64,000 nucleotides of DNA from Chloroflexota bacterium (lineage in GTDB: Bacteria; Chloroflexota; Dehalococcoidia; Lucifugimonadales; Lucifugimonadaceae), in assembly GCA_002717385.1 (NCBI GenBank), contig PBDR01000001.1, positions 1-64,000 on the forward strand, given 5' to 3'. A model generated the notes under the pieces. The model was not told the origin of the DNA, did no database searches, and saw only the letters and a list, made by a program, of their open reading frames with translations. The first letter of the stretch is position 1. The number at the start of each line of letters is the position of its first letter. Below are positions 19,836 to 29,040 of this stretch, in pieces. The position numbers and the translations under genes were made by a program.

Positions 19836-20645
19836 TTATCCAATAAGATCATAATTTAACCAGTATATTATTAAATATATTCCTACAAGAGAAATTAATA
19901 TTCCAGATAGGTATTTGTACCATTTTGTTACAGATGTTTTTTGTAGATTGGAAATGTTTTTTAAAAAACTAGCCAATAAAGTGATAATTAATATCACTGA
20001 AGTCATTCCAAAAGAGTAACTAATGAATTGTTTTATTCCGTTAAGAAATCCGCCAGTGCTAATTGAATTGGATATAAGAGCTATAAATAATGGTAAGGTA
20101 CAACTAATTGATGCTATTCCATAGGATAAACCATATAAGAAAAAATTTTTGAATTGAGAATTAGTATTGATATTAATCATTGATGACAAATTTTGAGGAA
20201 ATGAAAGATATAAACTTTTTCCAGAAAAGGTATAGATCCCTAAAATTACTAATGAAAATCCTATTATTATAGTTAACCAAGATAAAAGTGGTTGTATAAA
20301 AAGTATTCCCCATGAAATAGCTAATCCAACAGATCCAAAAATACTAACAAACCCCAAACCTAAAGCAAAAGATATTTGGAATGATTTTAAAATTTGATTC
20401 GTAATATTTATTTTCTGTTTTTTTTCATTATTTATTGATAAGAACATAGAGATATATACAGGTAACATTACGAATCCACATGGATTTACAGTTGCAATCA
20501 TACCGGACATAAAAGAGAAACTTAACGGTATAAGAGAATCTATTTTTTTAATGTTAACCGTACTGAAACTTGATAGTTCTAGGATATTCAAAAAAATGTT
20601 TTCTAATATTTCATCAAAAAATAAACCTATTAATAATGAAAACAT
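19836..20645 (-). CDS. ccdA: CcdA-family cytochrome c biogenesis membrane protein
   Basis: GMIATVNPCGFVMLPVYISMFL and second Cys GIASISCTLPLF; multi-TM. Confidence 0.88.
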   Translation of the reverse strand: MFSLLIGLFFDEILENIFLNILELSSFSTVNIKKIDSLIPLSFSFMSGMIATVNPCGFVMLPVYISMFLSINNEKKQKINITNQILKSFQISFALGLGFVSIFGSVGLAISWGILFIQPLLSWLTIIIGFSLVILGIYTFSGKSLYLSFPQNLSSMININTNSQFKNFFLYGLSYGIASISCTLPLFIALISNSISTGGFLNGIKQFISYSFGMTSVILIITLLASFLKNISNLQKTSVTKWYKYLSGILISLVGIYLIIYWLNYDLIG

Positions 20646-20853
20646 TAAAATAAAAATAAATATTATTGATAACTTTTTATTAATAGTGGAAATTCCTGTG
20701 AAAAATAATTCATTTTATAAACACGAAAAATCAAAATATCAGTTTTGTTTTATTCGTGCAATGACATTTTAATTTGAAGATAATTACAAGTCTAACCCAA
20801 AATAATAAAATAAATTAATTTATCTTGAAAATTACCTTACTATAAATAATATT

Positions 20854-21558
20854 TTGACAATATCTAATAAACAATCTCAACCATTTCTAATTCCCCCAAA
20901 TACTATTGAGAGTAATTTTGATTCAATAAAAAAAGTATATGTGAATGTAAAAAATAGTTATTCACGTAATGAGTTTCTGATAAATATGAGAGCATTATCT
21001 GATTATTTTATTTTGGATGGTAAACAAAAGCTCGACTCTAAATTTTCTGTAGAAATAATAGATTTTGATAAACTTCAAGATGAAAATTTTCAGATAGATA
21101 ATTCTTTCAATGTGATCTTTTTGGGTGATGACTGGTCTGATAAAGAAATGATCAAGGCTTTTATTTTAGGATGTAAGGGATTTATCACAAAATCCTCATC
21201 TCATGTTTTATTAAGAGAAATTATTGGATCAACAATTCATTATAAGGGCAATTATCTTTTACATCAGATTTCTGAAAGATTTAAAGCAAGTGAATTATTA
21301 AATCTAACTATTAAAGATTTTAATCAAGTTATACAAAAAAAAGAATTTGACGATTGTCCATTAAATTCTAGAGAGATTTCTATTCTTGAACAAATTGCTA
21401 AAGGTACTTCGAGTAAATCTATTGCTGAGATTTTAAACTTAGGAGAGCAAACAATTAAAAACTATGTTTCAGGAATATTAATTAAAATTGGAGCCCAAAA
21501 CAGAACTCATGCTGTATATATCTCTATCAAAAACAATTGGATAACCACTCTGAATTAG
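20854..21558 (+). CDS. LuxR-family DNA-binding regulator with degenerate receiver-like domain (TTG start)
   Basis: C-terminal HTH LNSREISILEQIAKGTSSKSIAEILNLGEQTIKNYVSGILIKIGAQNRTHAV. Confidence 0.85.
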   Translation: MTISNKQSQPFLIPPNTIESNFDSIKKVYVNVKNSYSRNEFLINMRALSDYFILDGKQKLDSKFSVEIIDFDKLQDENFQIDNSFNVIFLGDDWSDKEMIKAFILGCKGFITKSSSHVLLREIIGSTIHYKGNYLLHQISERFKASELLNLTIKDFNQVIQKKEFDDCPLNSREISILEQIAKGTSSKSIAEILNLGEQTIKNYVSGILIKIGAQNRTHAVYISIKNNWITTLN

Positions 21559-21614
21559 TATTTTAATATCCCCCTGGTATTCCTCCAACTTAAATTTTTT
21601 GTTAGAATATTTCT

Positions 21615-21681
21615 AGTCAATATTTATCAAATATTGGACTGTAGATTATTATTAGACCAATTCAAAAGATGCTGAATTGGA
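21615..21681 (+). promoter_or_regulatory. rpsB 5' leader with two inverted repeats (candidate autoregulatory element)
   Basis: agtcaatattt-atc-aaatattggact (21615-21640, one-nt bulge) and ccaattca-aaagatgc-tgaattgg (perfect 8 bp stem) just upstream of rpsB. Confidence 0.4.
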
Positions 21682-21694
21682 AATGAGGCGAAAA

Positions 21695-22789
21695 ATGACA
21701 GCCGAGGAATTGACCTCTACTGAGGCTAATGAGCAACAGATTGAGGCGACGGCTCCTTTAGATCTTCGTACCTTATTCACTGCTGGGGTTCACTTTGGTC
21801 ACCCTACTAAGCGGTGGAATCCAAAAATGGAAGAATATATTTTTTCTAAGCGTGCGGGTGCACACATTATTGACCTTTCTAAAACAATTTCTTGTCTAAA
21901 CACAGCGAAGGAATATATTGAGGAACTGGTTGGAAAAGGTGGAGAATGTCTTATAGTAGGTACTAAGGGGCAGGCGCAAAAATCAATAGAAAAACATTGT
22001 AAACAATCCAATATACTTTATGTTAATCAAAGATGGTTAGGTGGAATGTTAACAAATTTTCAGACTGTGCAAAAACGTATTGAACGTTTAATATTTCTTG
22101 AAGATTCTTTTACAAAAGGAACAGTAGAAACTCAAACAAAAAGAGAGACTTTGAAAGTCAACAATGAAATAGAAAGATTGAATAAATTTTTTGGTGGGAT
22201 TAAGGAAATGGAAAAAATACCTGATGTTATTTATGTCGTTGATACAGAATCGGAACATATTGCAGTTTCAGAAGCAAACAGATTGAAAATACCTGTAATA
22301 GGTATAGTGGACACTAATAGTGATCCTTCAGGTATTGATTATCCTATTCCTGGGAACGATGATTCTATAAGATCGATAGAAATTATTACATCTCATATCG
22401 TTGATGCGATAAACCGTGGTAAATCAACAGCCAAAATTAAATCGGAAGAAAAATTGGCAAATGAAGCTGATTTGGAAGCACAAGAGGAAGCGGCAAGGCA
22501 GGCTATACAACTTGCTGCAGCAGATAGGTCACAAAAAAAACCTGAAAAAATTAAATCTAGTGATTCGTCTTCGTCAAAAGTTATTAAAAAATCTAAAATA
22601 TCAAATAATAATACAAATCCTGATAAAACAAATTCTTCAAAATCGAAAGTTTCTCAAGAAATATCGAATTCTAAAATAGATGATTCATCTAATACATCCG
22701 AACAAATCAACGATTCAAAGAAAAAAACTACTTCAAAGATTAAAAAGAAACAAGAACGAACATCTTCCAATGATGGGGAAAAAGTTTAA
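21695..22789 (+). CDS. rpsB: 30S ribosomal protein S2 with long Lys/Ser-rich C-terminal extension
   Basis: LFTAGVHFGHPTKRWNPKMEEYIFSKR, YVNQRWLGGMLTNF, GIVDTNSDPSGIDYPIPGNDDS; start moved to ATG 21695 (GAGG SD) instead of TTG 21677. Confidence 0.96.
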   Translation: MTAEELTSTEANEQQIEATAPLDLRTLFTAGVHFGHPTKRWNPKMEEYIFSKRAGAHIIDLSKTISCLNTAKEYIEELVGKGGECLIVGTKGQAQKSIEKHCKQSNILYVNQRWLGGMLTNFQTVQKRIERLIFLEDSFTKGTVETQTKRETLKVNNEIERLNKFFGGIKEMEKIPDVIYVVDTESEHIAVSEANRLKIPVIGIVDTNSDPSGIDYPIPGNDDSIRSIEIITSHIVDAINRGKSTAKIKSEEKLANEADLEAQEEAARQAIQLAAADRSQKKPEKIKSSDSSSSKVIKKSKISNNNTNPDKTNSSKSKVSQEISNSKIDDSSNTSEQINDSKKKTTSKIKKKQERTSSNDGEKV

Positions 22790-22827
22790 TAAAGGAAAAA
22801 ATTAAGATTTCATAGGATCTAAAAGTT

Positions 22828-23328
22828 ATGGTAAATATAGCTCAGGTTAAAGAATTAAGAGATAAAACAGGTGTAGGAATTATGGATGCAAAAAATGCAC
22901 TAGAAGAAGCCGATGGTAATTTAGATACGGCATTAAAGATTTTATCTGAAAAAGGTCTTGCTACAGCAAGTAAAAGATCTGGAAGATCTACATCAGAAGG
23001 TAGGGTGATTAGTTATATCCATACAGGAGGTAGAATTGGAGCAATGTTGGAGATAAAATGTGAAACAGACTTTGTAGGTAAAACTGAAGAATTTACTGAT
23101 CTTGGGAAAAACATTGCTATGCAAATTGCTGCGATGAATCCATTTTATGTTGATAGAGATTCTATCGCAGATGATATTACGGATTTTGAAGACCATGAAA
23201 TTTTGATGGAACAAGAATATATTCGTGACAGTAGTATGACTATTCGAGATTTGGTAAATGCAACCATTAGTAAAACTGGTGAAAATATACGTGTTACGCG
23301 TTTTGTGAGATATGAATTGGGCGATTAG
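22828..23328 (+). CDS. tsf: Elongation factor Ts (short form)
   Basis: VKELRDKTGVGIMDAKNALEEADGNLDTALKILSEKGLA; EIKCETDFVGKTEEF. Confidence 0.96.
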   Translation: MVNIAQVKELRDKTGVGIMDAKNALEEADGNLDTALKILSEKGLATASKRSGRSTSEGRVISYIHTGGRIGAMLEIKCETDFVGKTEEFTDLGKNIAMQIAAMNPFYVDRDSIADDITDFEDHEILMEQEYIRDSSMTIRDLVNATISKTGENIRVTRFVRYELGD

Positions 23329-23356
23329 TTGTAATTTACAAGTCAAGTGAAAATTT

Positions 23357-24079
23357 ATGCCTGAAAAAAAATACTCTAGAATTTTATTGAAATTGTCAGG
23401 AGAGTCATTAAAGGGGAAAAAAGAATATGGTCTTGATATTAGTATATTAAAATTTATTTCTAAACAGATTTTATCTTTACAAACAATGGGTTTAGAAATT
23501 GGTATCGTAATTGGAGGAGGAAATATATGGAGAGGAGTTGACTATGAATTGATTGGAATGGATAGGTCAACTGCTGATTCAGCAGGTATGTTGGCTACAA
23601 TTATGAATGCTTTATCATTGCAAGATTCTCTTGAATCAATGAATGTCGATGTTAGAACTCAATCTTCAATAAATGTACCTAGTGTTGCTGAACCTTACAT
23701 ACGGAGAAGAGCAATAAGACATATGGAAAAAGGTAGAGTAGTAATTTTTGCTGGTGGAACAGGCAACCCTTATATGTCTACAGATACAGCTGCAGCTTTG
23801 AAAGCCCTAGAGATAGGTGCAGAAGTTTTAATAATGGCAAAAAATAATGTTGATGGAGTTTATAATTCTGATCCTTTGGTAAATAATGATGCAGTAAAAT
23901 TTAGCTCAATTACTCATTATGACGCTCTATCAAAAAAGCTTAACGTATTAGATAGTACTGCTTTATCTTTGTGTATGGATAATAATTTACCTATTATAGT
24001 TTTTAATATTTTTGAAGATATGAATATTATTAGAATATGTGAAGGGGAGAAAATAGGAACTTTAATTAGTACGGATTGA
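23357..24079 (+). CDS. pyrH: UMP kinase
   Basis: RILLKLSGESLKG, VIGGGNIWRG, RTADSAGMLATIMNAL-like DRSTADSAGMLATIMNALSL, FAGGTGNPYMSTDTAAALKALE. Confidence 0.97.
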   Translation: MPEKKYSRILLKLSGESLKGKKEYGLDISILKFISKQILSLQTMGLEIGIVIGGGNIWRGVDYELIGMDRSTADSAGMLATIMNALSLQDSLESMNVDVRTQSSINVPSVAEPYIRRRAIRHMEKGRVVIFAGGTGNPYMSTDTAAALKALEIGAEVLIMAKNNVDGVYNSDPLVNNDAVKFSSITHYDALSKKLNVLDSTALSLCMDNNLPIIVFNIFEDMNIIRICEGEKIGTLISTD

Positions 24080-24136
24080 TATTCTTTGATAACTTTTGAA
24101 TATATTTGAATTTTTATTAATGATTTGAGATAAAAA

Positions 24137-24694
24137 ATGTTAGAAGAAATTTTGAATGATGCAAGAATAAAGATGAAAGCTTCACTTACATCTTACAAAA
24201 GTAATTTGAAAGGTGTTAGGACTGGAAGAGCATCTACTGGATTGGTTGAATCAATGAAAGTAGATTATTATGGTTCCGAAATGCCATTAAATCAACTTGC
24301 GCAAATCAATCTAGGGGATTCTCGAATGATAATTATTCAACCCTGGGATAAAAATTCTATCGAAAGTATTGCCAAGTCTATTCAATCTTCTGATTTAAAT
24401 ATTTCACCTAACATTGATGGAGAGATAATCCGATTGAATATTCCTCCTTTAACTGAAGAAACGCGAAAAGAAATTGTGCGTATGGTGAAATCAAGATCTG
24501 AAGAATCAAAAATAACTATAAGAAATATTAGAAGAACTGCTCAAGAGTCTATCAGAAATGATGAAAAATCAGGAACATCTTCTCAGGATGAATGTAGAAG
24601 AGCTCAGTCATCTTTAGAACAACTTACTACTGAGTTTATAGATAATATCGAAAAAGAATTGAATAATAAGGAAAAAGAGATAATGCAAGTATGA
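24137..24694 (+). CDS. frr: Ribosome recycling factor
   Basis: VRTGRASTGLVESMKVDYYGSEMPLNQLAQI, IRLNIPPLTEETRKEIVRMVK. Confidence 0.97.
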   Translation: MLEEILNDARIKMKASLTSYKSNLKGVRTGRASTGLVESMKVDYYGSEMPLNQLAQINLGDSRMIIIQPWDKNSIESIAKSIQSSDLNISPNIDGEIIRLNIPPLTEETRKEIVRMVKSRSEESKITIRNIRRTAQESIRNDEKSGTSSQDECRRAQSSLEQLTTEFIDNIEKELNNKEKEIMQV

Positions 24695-24730
24695 ATTGGT
24701 TCAAAAAATATTAACAGGAGTAAAATCTCA

Positions 24731-25420
24731 TTGGAAGATATTCCGAAACATATTTCAATCATAATGGATGGTAATGGGCGATGGGCTACCAAGAATCATT
24801 TTGACGTATCTGAAGGGCATATTGCAGGATACAAGAATATAAGACCAGTAATATCTGAATTATCTTCTATAGGTGTTAAATTTGTTACAGTATATGCTTT
24901 TTCTACAGAAAATTGGGGAAGACCAAAATCTGAAGTTCAAGCTTTAATGGAATTAGCTGCATCTGTTATTAAGGATGAAGTAAAAGCTATTTCTGAAGAA
25001 AACATTAAACTCACACATGCTGGAGAGCTTAATAATTTATCAAATACTTTACGGTCCGATATATTAGATGCAGTAGAAGATACAAAGAATAACTCTGGTT
25101 TAACTTTATGTGTTGCTTTCAATTATGGTGGAAGGCAAGAAATTATTAATGCAGTAAAAAAAATTATTTTAGATGAAATTAATGTAGAAAAAATCAATCT
25201 GGAATTATTTTCAAAATATTTATATGTACCAGAACTACCTTATCCAGATTTAGTGATAAGGACTGGCGGAGAATTTAGAATTAGTAATTTTCTAATATGG
25301 CAATCAGCATATTCAGAATTTTTTTCAACGCCTGTTCTCTGGCCTGATTTTGGATCTAAAGAGATAAATGAAGCTATAGTAGATTATGGACAAAGACAAC
25401 GTAGATTCGGTAGAAGATAA
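24731..25420 (+). CDS. uppS: Isoprenyl (undecaprenyl) diphosphate synthase, TTG start
   Basis: HISIIMDGNGRWAT, TVYAFSTENWGRPKSEV, DLVIRTGGEFRISNFLIWQSAYSEFFSTPVLWPDF. Confidence 0.96.
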   Translation: MEDIPKHISIIMDGNGRWATKNHFDVSEGHIAGYKNIRPVISELSSIGVKFVTVYAFSTENWGRPKSEVQALMELAASVIKDEVKAISEENIKLTHAGELNNLSNTLRSDILDAVEDTKNNSGLTLCVAFNYGGRQEIINAVKKIILDEINVEKINLELFSKYLYVPELPYPDLVIRTGGEFRISNFLIWQSAYSEFFSTPVLWPDFGSKEINEAIVDYGQRQRRFGRR

Positions 25421-25427
25421 TCTGAAA

Positions 25428-26237
25428 ATGAATTTCGACAATTTTTTAACAAGAATACTGATTTCGATAATTTTAATACCTTTGGTAATTGCAGCAATAT
25501 TTCTCAGTCAAATGATCTTTTATATATTGTTAATTTTATTTATGATTATTGCAAGTTGGGAATTTTACAATATGTCCAATTTGAAAAACAATAAAATTGT
25601 TTTATTAGTTGTTTTTATTGCAATTAATTTTCCAATTATTTTTTCAATTTCTATAATTTATTTGGATTATGCTAATTCATTATATTTTAATGTTATTTTA
25701 GGATTCTTCGTAGCAATATTTTTACTATTAAAGATTTTTCAACTTACAAAATTGTTTTTTCATATCGATTGGTTCTTTTGGATTTATATTGTCTTTTTTG
25801 GGTTTTGTTTAGGATTGATTCCATATATTTTGTCTAATGACCAAGGTCATTGGCATTTATTATTTTTATTGACTATTATTTGGATTACCGATACAGGTTC
25901 ATATTTCGTAGGTAATTTTTTGGGTCGACATAAATTACCTGCTTTTTTGAGTAAGAAAAAAAGTGTAGAAGGCGTTATTGGAGGAGTTGTTTCTGGTGTT
26001 GTTTATTCTATATTTTTTCTTAAATATTTTCATTTATCATTAAGTACATTGCAATTTTTTTTGGTAGTAATATTAATTCCTATTACTGCTGTAGCTGGAG
26101 ATTTGTTTGAATCGTTTATTAAAAGAAGATCTAATATTAAAAATTCTAGTAAGATTCTTTTAGGTCATGGTGGAGTTTTAGATAGATTAGACAGTATGGT
26201 ACCTAATGTGCTAATGTTTTATTTAATTTCAGGATAA
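25428..26237 (+). CDS. cdsA: Phosphatidate cytidylyltransferase
   Basis: IWITDTGSYFVGNFLGRHKLPAFLSKKKSVEGVIGGV; GDLFESFIKRRSNIKNSSKILLGHGGVLDRLDS; start chosen at ATG 25428 after the uppS stop. Confidence 0.94.
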   Translation: MNFDNFLTRILISIILIPLVIAAIFLSQMIFYILLILFMIIASWEFYNMSNLKNNKIVLLVVFIAINFPIIFSISIIYLDYANSLYFNVILGFFVAIFLLLKIFQLTKLFFHIDWFFWIYIVFFGFCLGLIPYILSNDQGHWHLLFLLTIIWITDTGSYFVGNFLGRHKLPAFLSKKKSVEGVIGGVVSGVVYSIFFLKYFHLSLSTLQFFLVVILIPITAVAGDLFESFIKRRSNIKNSSKILLGHGGVLDRLDSMVPNVLMFYLISG

Positions 26238-26245
26238 TTTAGTAT

Positions 26246-27361
26246 ATGAAAAATATAATTTTATTAGGCTCTACTGGTTCTGTTGGCCGTCAAGTGTTAG
26301 ATGTTGTAAGAAACTATCGAAATAATTTTAAAATTTTAGGCTTGTCGAATTATTCTAATTTAAAACTTTTTGAAGAGCAAATTCAAGAATTTTCTCCAAA
26401 ATACCTTTCTTCCCATTCGGTAGATAAAATTAAGAAAATTGCAGATGGTGAAGTTGTGAATTTAGATGAAATAGTGGTTGTTGATGATGTAGATTTAGTA
26501 GTTAATTGTATTTCAGGAAGCCCTGGATTAATTCCCACTATGAAAGCACTTAAAAATGGTATCAATGTTGCATTAGCTAATAAAGAACCCTTAATAATGG
26601 CAGGTAAATTGATTGTAGATTTATCTAAAAAATTTGGAGGAAAAATTTTACCGATTGATAGTGAACCTTCAGCTATTTGGCAATGTATTGAAGGTGAAAA
26701 CACTATACCTCGTAGGATTTTTATTACTGCTTCCGGAGGAGCTTTTAGAGGTCTAAAATGGGATGGTCTTTTGTCTGTGAAACCTGAAGAAGCTTTACGT
26801 CATCCTACTTGGAAAATGGGAGAAAAAATTACTATAGATTCTGCTACATTAATGAATAAGGCATTTGAAGTTATTGAAACTAAATGGTTATTTGATTCTA
26901 TGTATGAATCAATAGAGGTATTAATACATCCTCAAAGTGTAATTCACTCGATGGTTGAATTTATTGATGGATCTATAAAAGCGCAAATAGGTAATCCAGA
27001 TATGCACCATCCAATTCATTATGCTATGGCATATCCAAGAAGATTAGACAATAATTTTTTGGAATGGTTTAACCCTCTAAAATATAAAGAGTTGACATTC
27101 GACGAATATCATCAAGGTGATTATCCTTGTTTTGACTTGGCAATGGAGTATGCTAAAAAAGGAGGAACATATAATTCAGTACTTGTAGGAGCTGATGAAG
27201 TAGCAGTTTCAGCATTTATTGAAGGCAAAATTAAATTTACTGAGATTTATGACCTGATAAAATATTCTTTATCAAATCATTCACAGATTATGAATCCTAA
27301 TTTAGATGAAATTCTACAATCCCTTGAATATGGGAAGCAATCTGTTTTAAATCAGATATAA
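26246..27361 (+). CDS. dxr: 1-deoxy-D-xylulose-5-phosphate reductoisomerase
   Basis: ILLGSTGSVGRQVLDVV, ALANKEPLIMAG, ITASGGAFRG, HPTWKMGEKITIDSATLMNKAFEVIE. Confidence 0.97.
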   Translation: MKNIILLGSTGSVGRQVLDVVRNYRNNFKILGLSNYSNLKLFEEQIQEFSPKYLSSHSVDKIKKIADGEVVNLDEIVVVDDVDLVVNCISGSPGLIPTMKALKNGINVALANKEPLIMAGKLIVDLSKKFGGKILPIDSEPSAIWQCIEGENTIPRRIFITASGGAFRGLKWDGLLSVKPEEALRHPTWKMGEKITIDSATLMNKAFEVIETKWLFDSMYESIEVLIHPQSVIHSMVEFIDGSIKAQIGNPDMHHPIHYAMAYPRRLDNNFLEWFNPLKYKELTFDEYHQGDYPCFDLAMEYAKKGGTYNSVLVGADEVAVSAFIEGKIKFTEIYDLIKYSLSNHSQIMNPNLDEILQSLEYGKQSVLNQI

Positions 27362-27372
27362 GGTACTTTTAA

Positions 27373-29019
27373 ATGTTTAGTAACGTATTTATTTTAAGTA
27401 TTATAACTTTTTTATTAATTCTAATTCCTTTAGTTCTTTTTCATGAGTTGGGACATTTTTTAACTGCTAAGTTATTCAGAGTTAAAATTCTTGAGTTTGG
27501 AATAGGATTCCCACCTAAACTTGTAAGTTTTTGGACAGGAAAAACCCATATAAAAATTTCAAACCAGATTAAAACGGATATAAAACATGAAAATTATTTT
27601 GGAAAAATTATTGCATTGAATGTTAGTTATGAATCTGGTCAAATTGTGGCTACTTCTGTGAAAAATGCTCAGACACAAGATTTTGCTTTGGCATCACAAG
27701 GATCAATAATAGTTGGAAAACTTAGAGATATTTCAAAAAATGAAGTGACAGTATCAGAAATGTTATGGTCTGTTAACTTATTGCCTCTTGGTGGATTTGT
27801 CAAGATGGTTGGTGAAGAATCCTCAAATGTTATTGGATCACTAGGTAGTAAACCTCATTGGCAAAGATTAATAGTTATGGCTTCTGGTGCTTTAATCAAC
27901 TTAATCATTCCATTAATTATATTTCCTTTCATAGGGTTGATTCCTCAGAAAACAATTACTGGGCAAGTAATTGTAAATAATGTTTTTCCGAATAGTCCGG
28001 CATTTGATGCAGGAATAAAAAAAGGGGATATTATTACTTCAATTGAAGGGAAAAAAATCGACGAAATACAAGAACTCCAACTTATGATAAGTTCTAATTT
28101 AGGAGAAAGTATAGATATGGGATTAAATAGATCTATTCCAAATCCTTTTCCTAGACCTGATCAAAAATTGTTTGAATATTCTGGTTCAGAAGACGAGATA
28201 AAAATAATTCCTAGATGGAAACCTCCTAGACGTAAAGTAGTACTGAATCCAAGTGATATATACACAGAAATTTCTTTATCCGATGCAAGAATAATTGACC
28301 CTAATATAGGAATTAATAATAAATTATTAGTGGTTAATAATGTTGGGGACTCGATCGAAGAAATTTCAATTTCAAAATTAAAACAAATTGGGAAAATTTC
28401 TTCTATTGGTGACGAAATATACATTTCTGAAAATGGTGAAGAACCTGAATCAATTTCTATGGTCGAAGCTCGTAAACATAATTCTAATTTAGGAACAAAT
28501 AATTTTATTCAAGAAGGTGCTATTGGTGTTCAAATAGGAATGATTAATCAAATTGAAACAATTAGTTCTAAAAATGTTTTGAGATCAATACTTGATGGAT
28601 GGCGAGAGATTTTAGATATGTTTTTCATAACTAAAAATTCTATAAAATCATCAATAATTGGAAGCACTAACCCTCAATTTCAAGGACCAGCAACTGTTGG
28701 TCCAATTGGAATAAGCCAAATAACTGGTAATATAGCAGTATCAAATATTGAGATTAATACAAAAATAGTTTCATTGCTTTATATTACGGCGGCAATTAGT
28801 TTGTCTCTTGGAATTATCAATTTGTTGCCAATTCCAGCTTTAGATGGGGGGAGAATATTTTTTGTTATAATTGAAATTTTACGTAACGGTAAACGTATTT
28901 CACACACCAAGGAAGCATTAATTCATTCCATTGGTTTTACATTATTAATAGGGTTAATAATTTTGATCTCTATTCAGGATATAATTAGAATATTATCTGG
29001 AGATCTTTTTCCTAAATAA
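27373..29019 (+). CDS. rseP: RseP-like site-2 zinc metalloprotease with PDZ domain and insertions
   Basis: FHELGHFLTAKLFRVKILEFGIGFPP, LPLGGFVKMVGE, NLLPIPALDGGRIFF. Confidence 0.93.
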   Translation: MFSNVFILSIITFLLILIPLVLFHELGHFLTAKLFRVKILEFGIGFPPKLVSFWTGKTHIKISNQIKTDIKHENYFGKIIALNVSYESGQIVATSVKNAQTQDFALASQGSIIVGKLRDISKNEVTVSEMLWSVNLLPLGGFVKMVGEESSNVIGSLGSKPHWQRLIVMASGALINLIIPLIIFPFIGLIPQKTITGQVIVNNVFPNSPAFDAGIKKGDIITSIEGKKIDEIQELQLMISSNLGESIDMGLNRSIPNPFPRPDQKLFEYSGSEDEIKIIPRWKPPRRKVVLNPSDIYTEISLSDARIIDPNIGINNKLLVVNNVGDSIEEISISKLKQIGKISSIGDEIYISENGEEPESISMVEARKHNSNLGTNNFIQEGAIGVQIGMINQIETISSKNVLRSILDGWREILDMFFITKNSIKSSIIGSTNPQFQGPATVGPIGISQITGNIAVSNIEINTKIVSLLYITAAISLSLGIINLLPIPALDGGRIFFVIIEILRNGKRISHTKEALIHSIGFTLLIGLIILISIQDIIRILSGDLFPK

Positions 29020-29040
29020 GCTGAATTAGTTAAAAAAAGT

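Noticed and set aside
22416-22679. 87-aa plus-strand ORF inside rpsB
   Set aside because: Alternate-frame reading of the Lys-rich S2 tail; composition artefact
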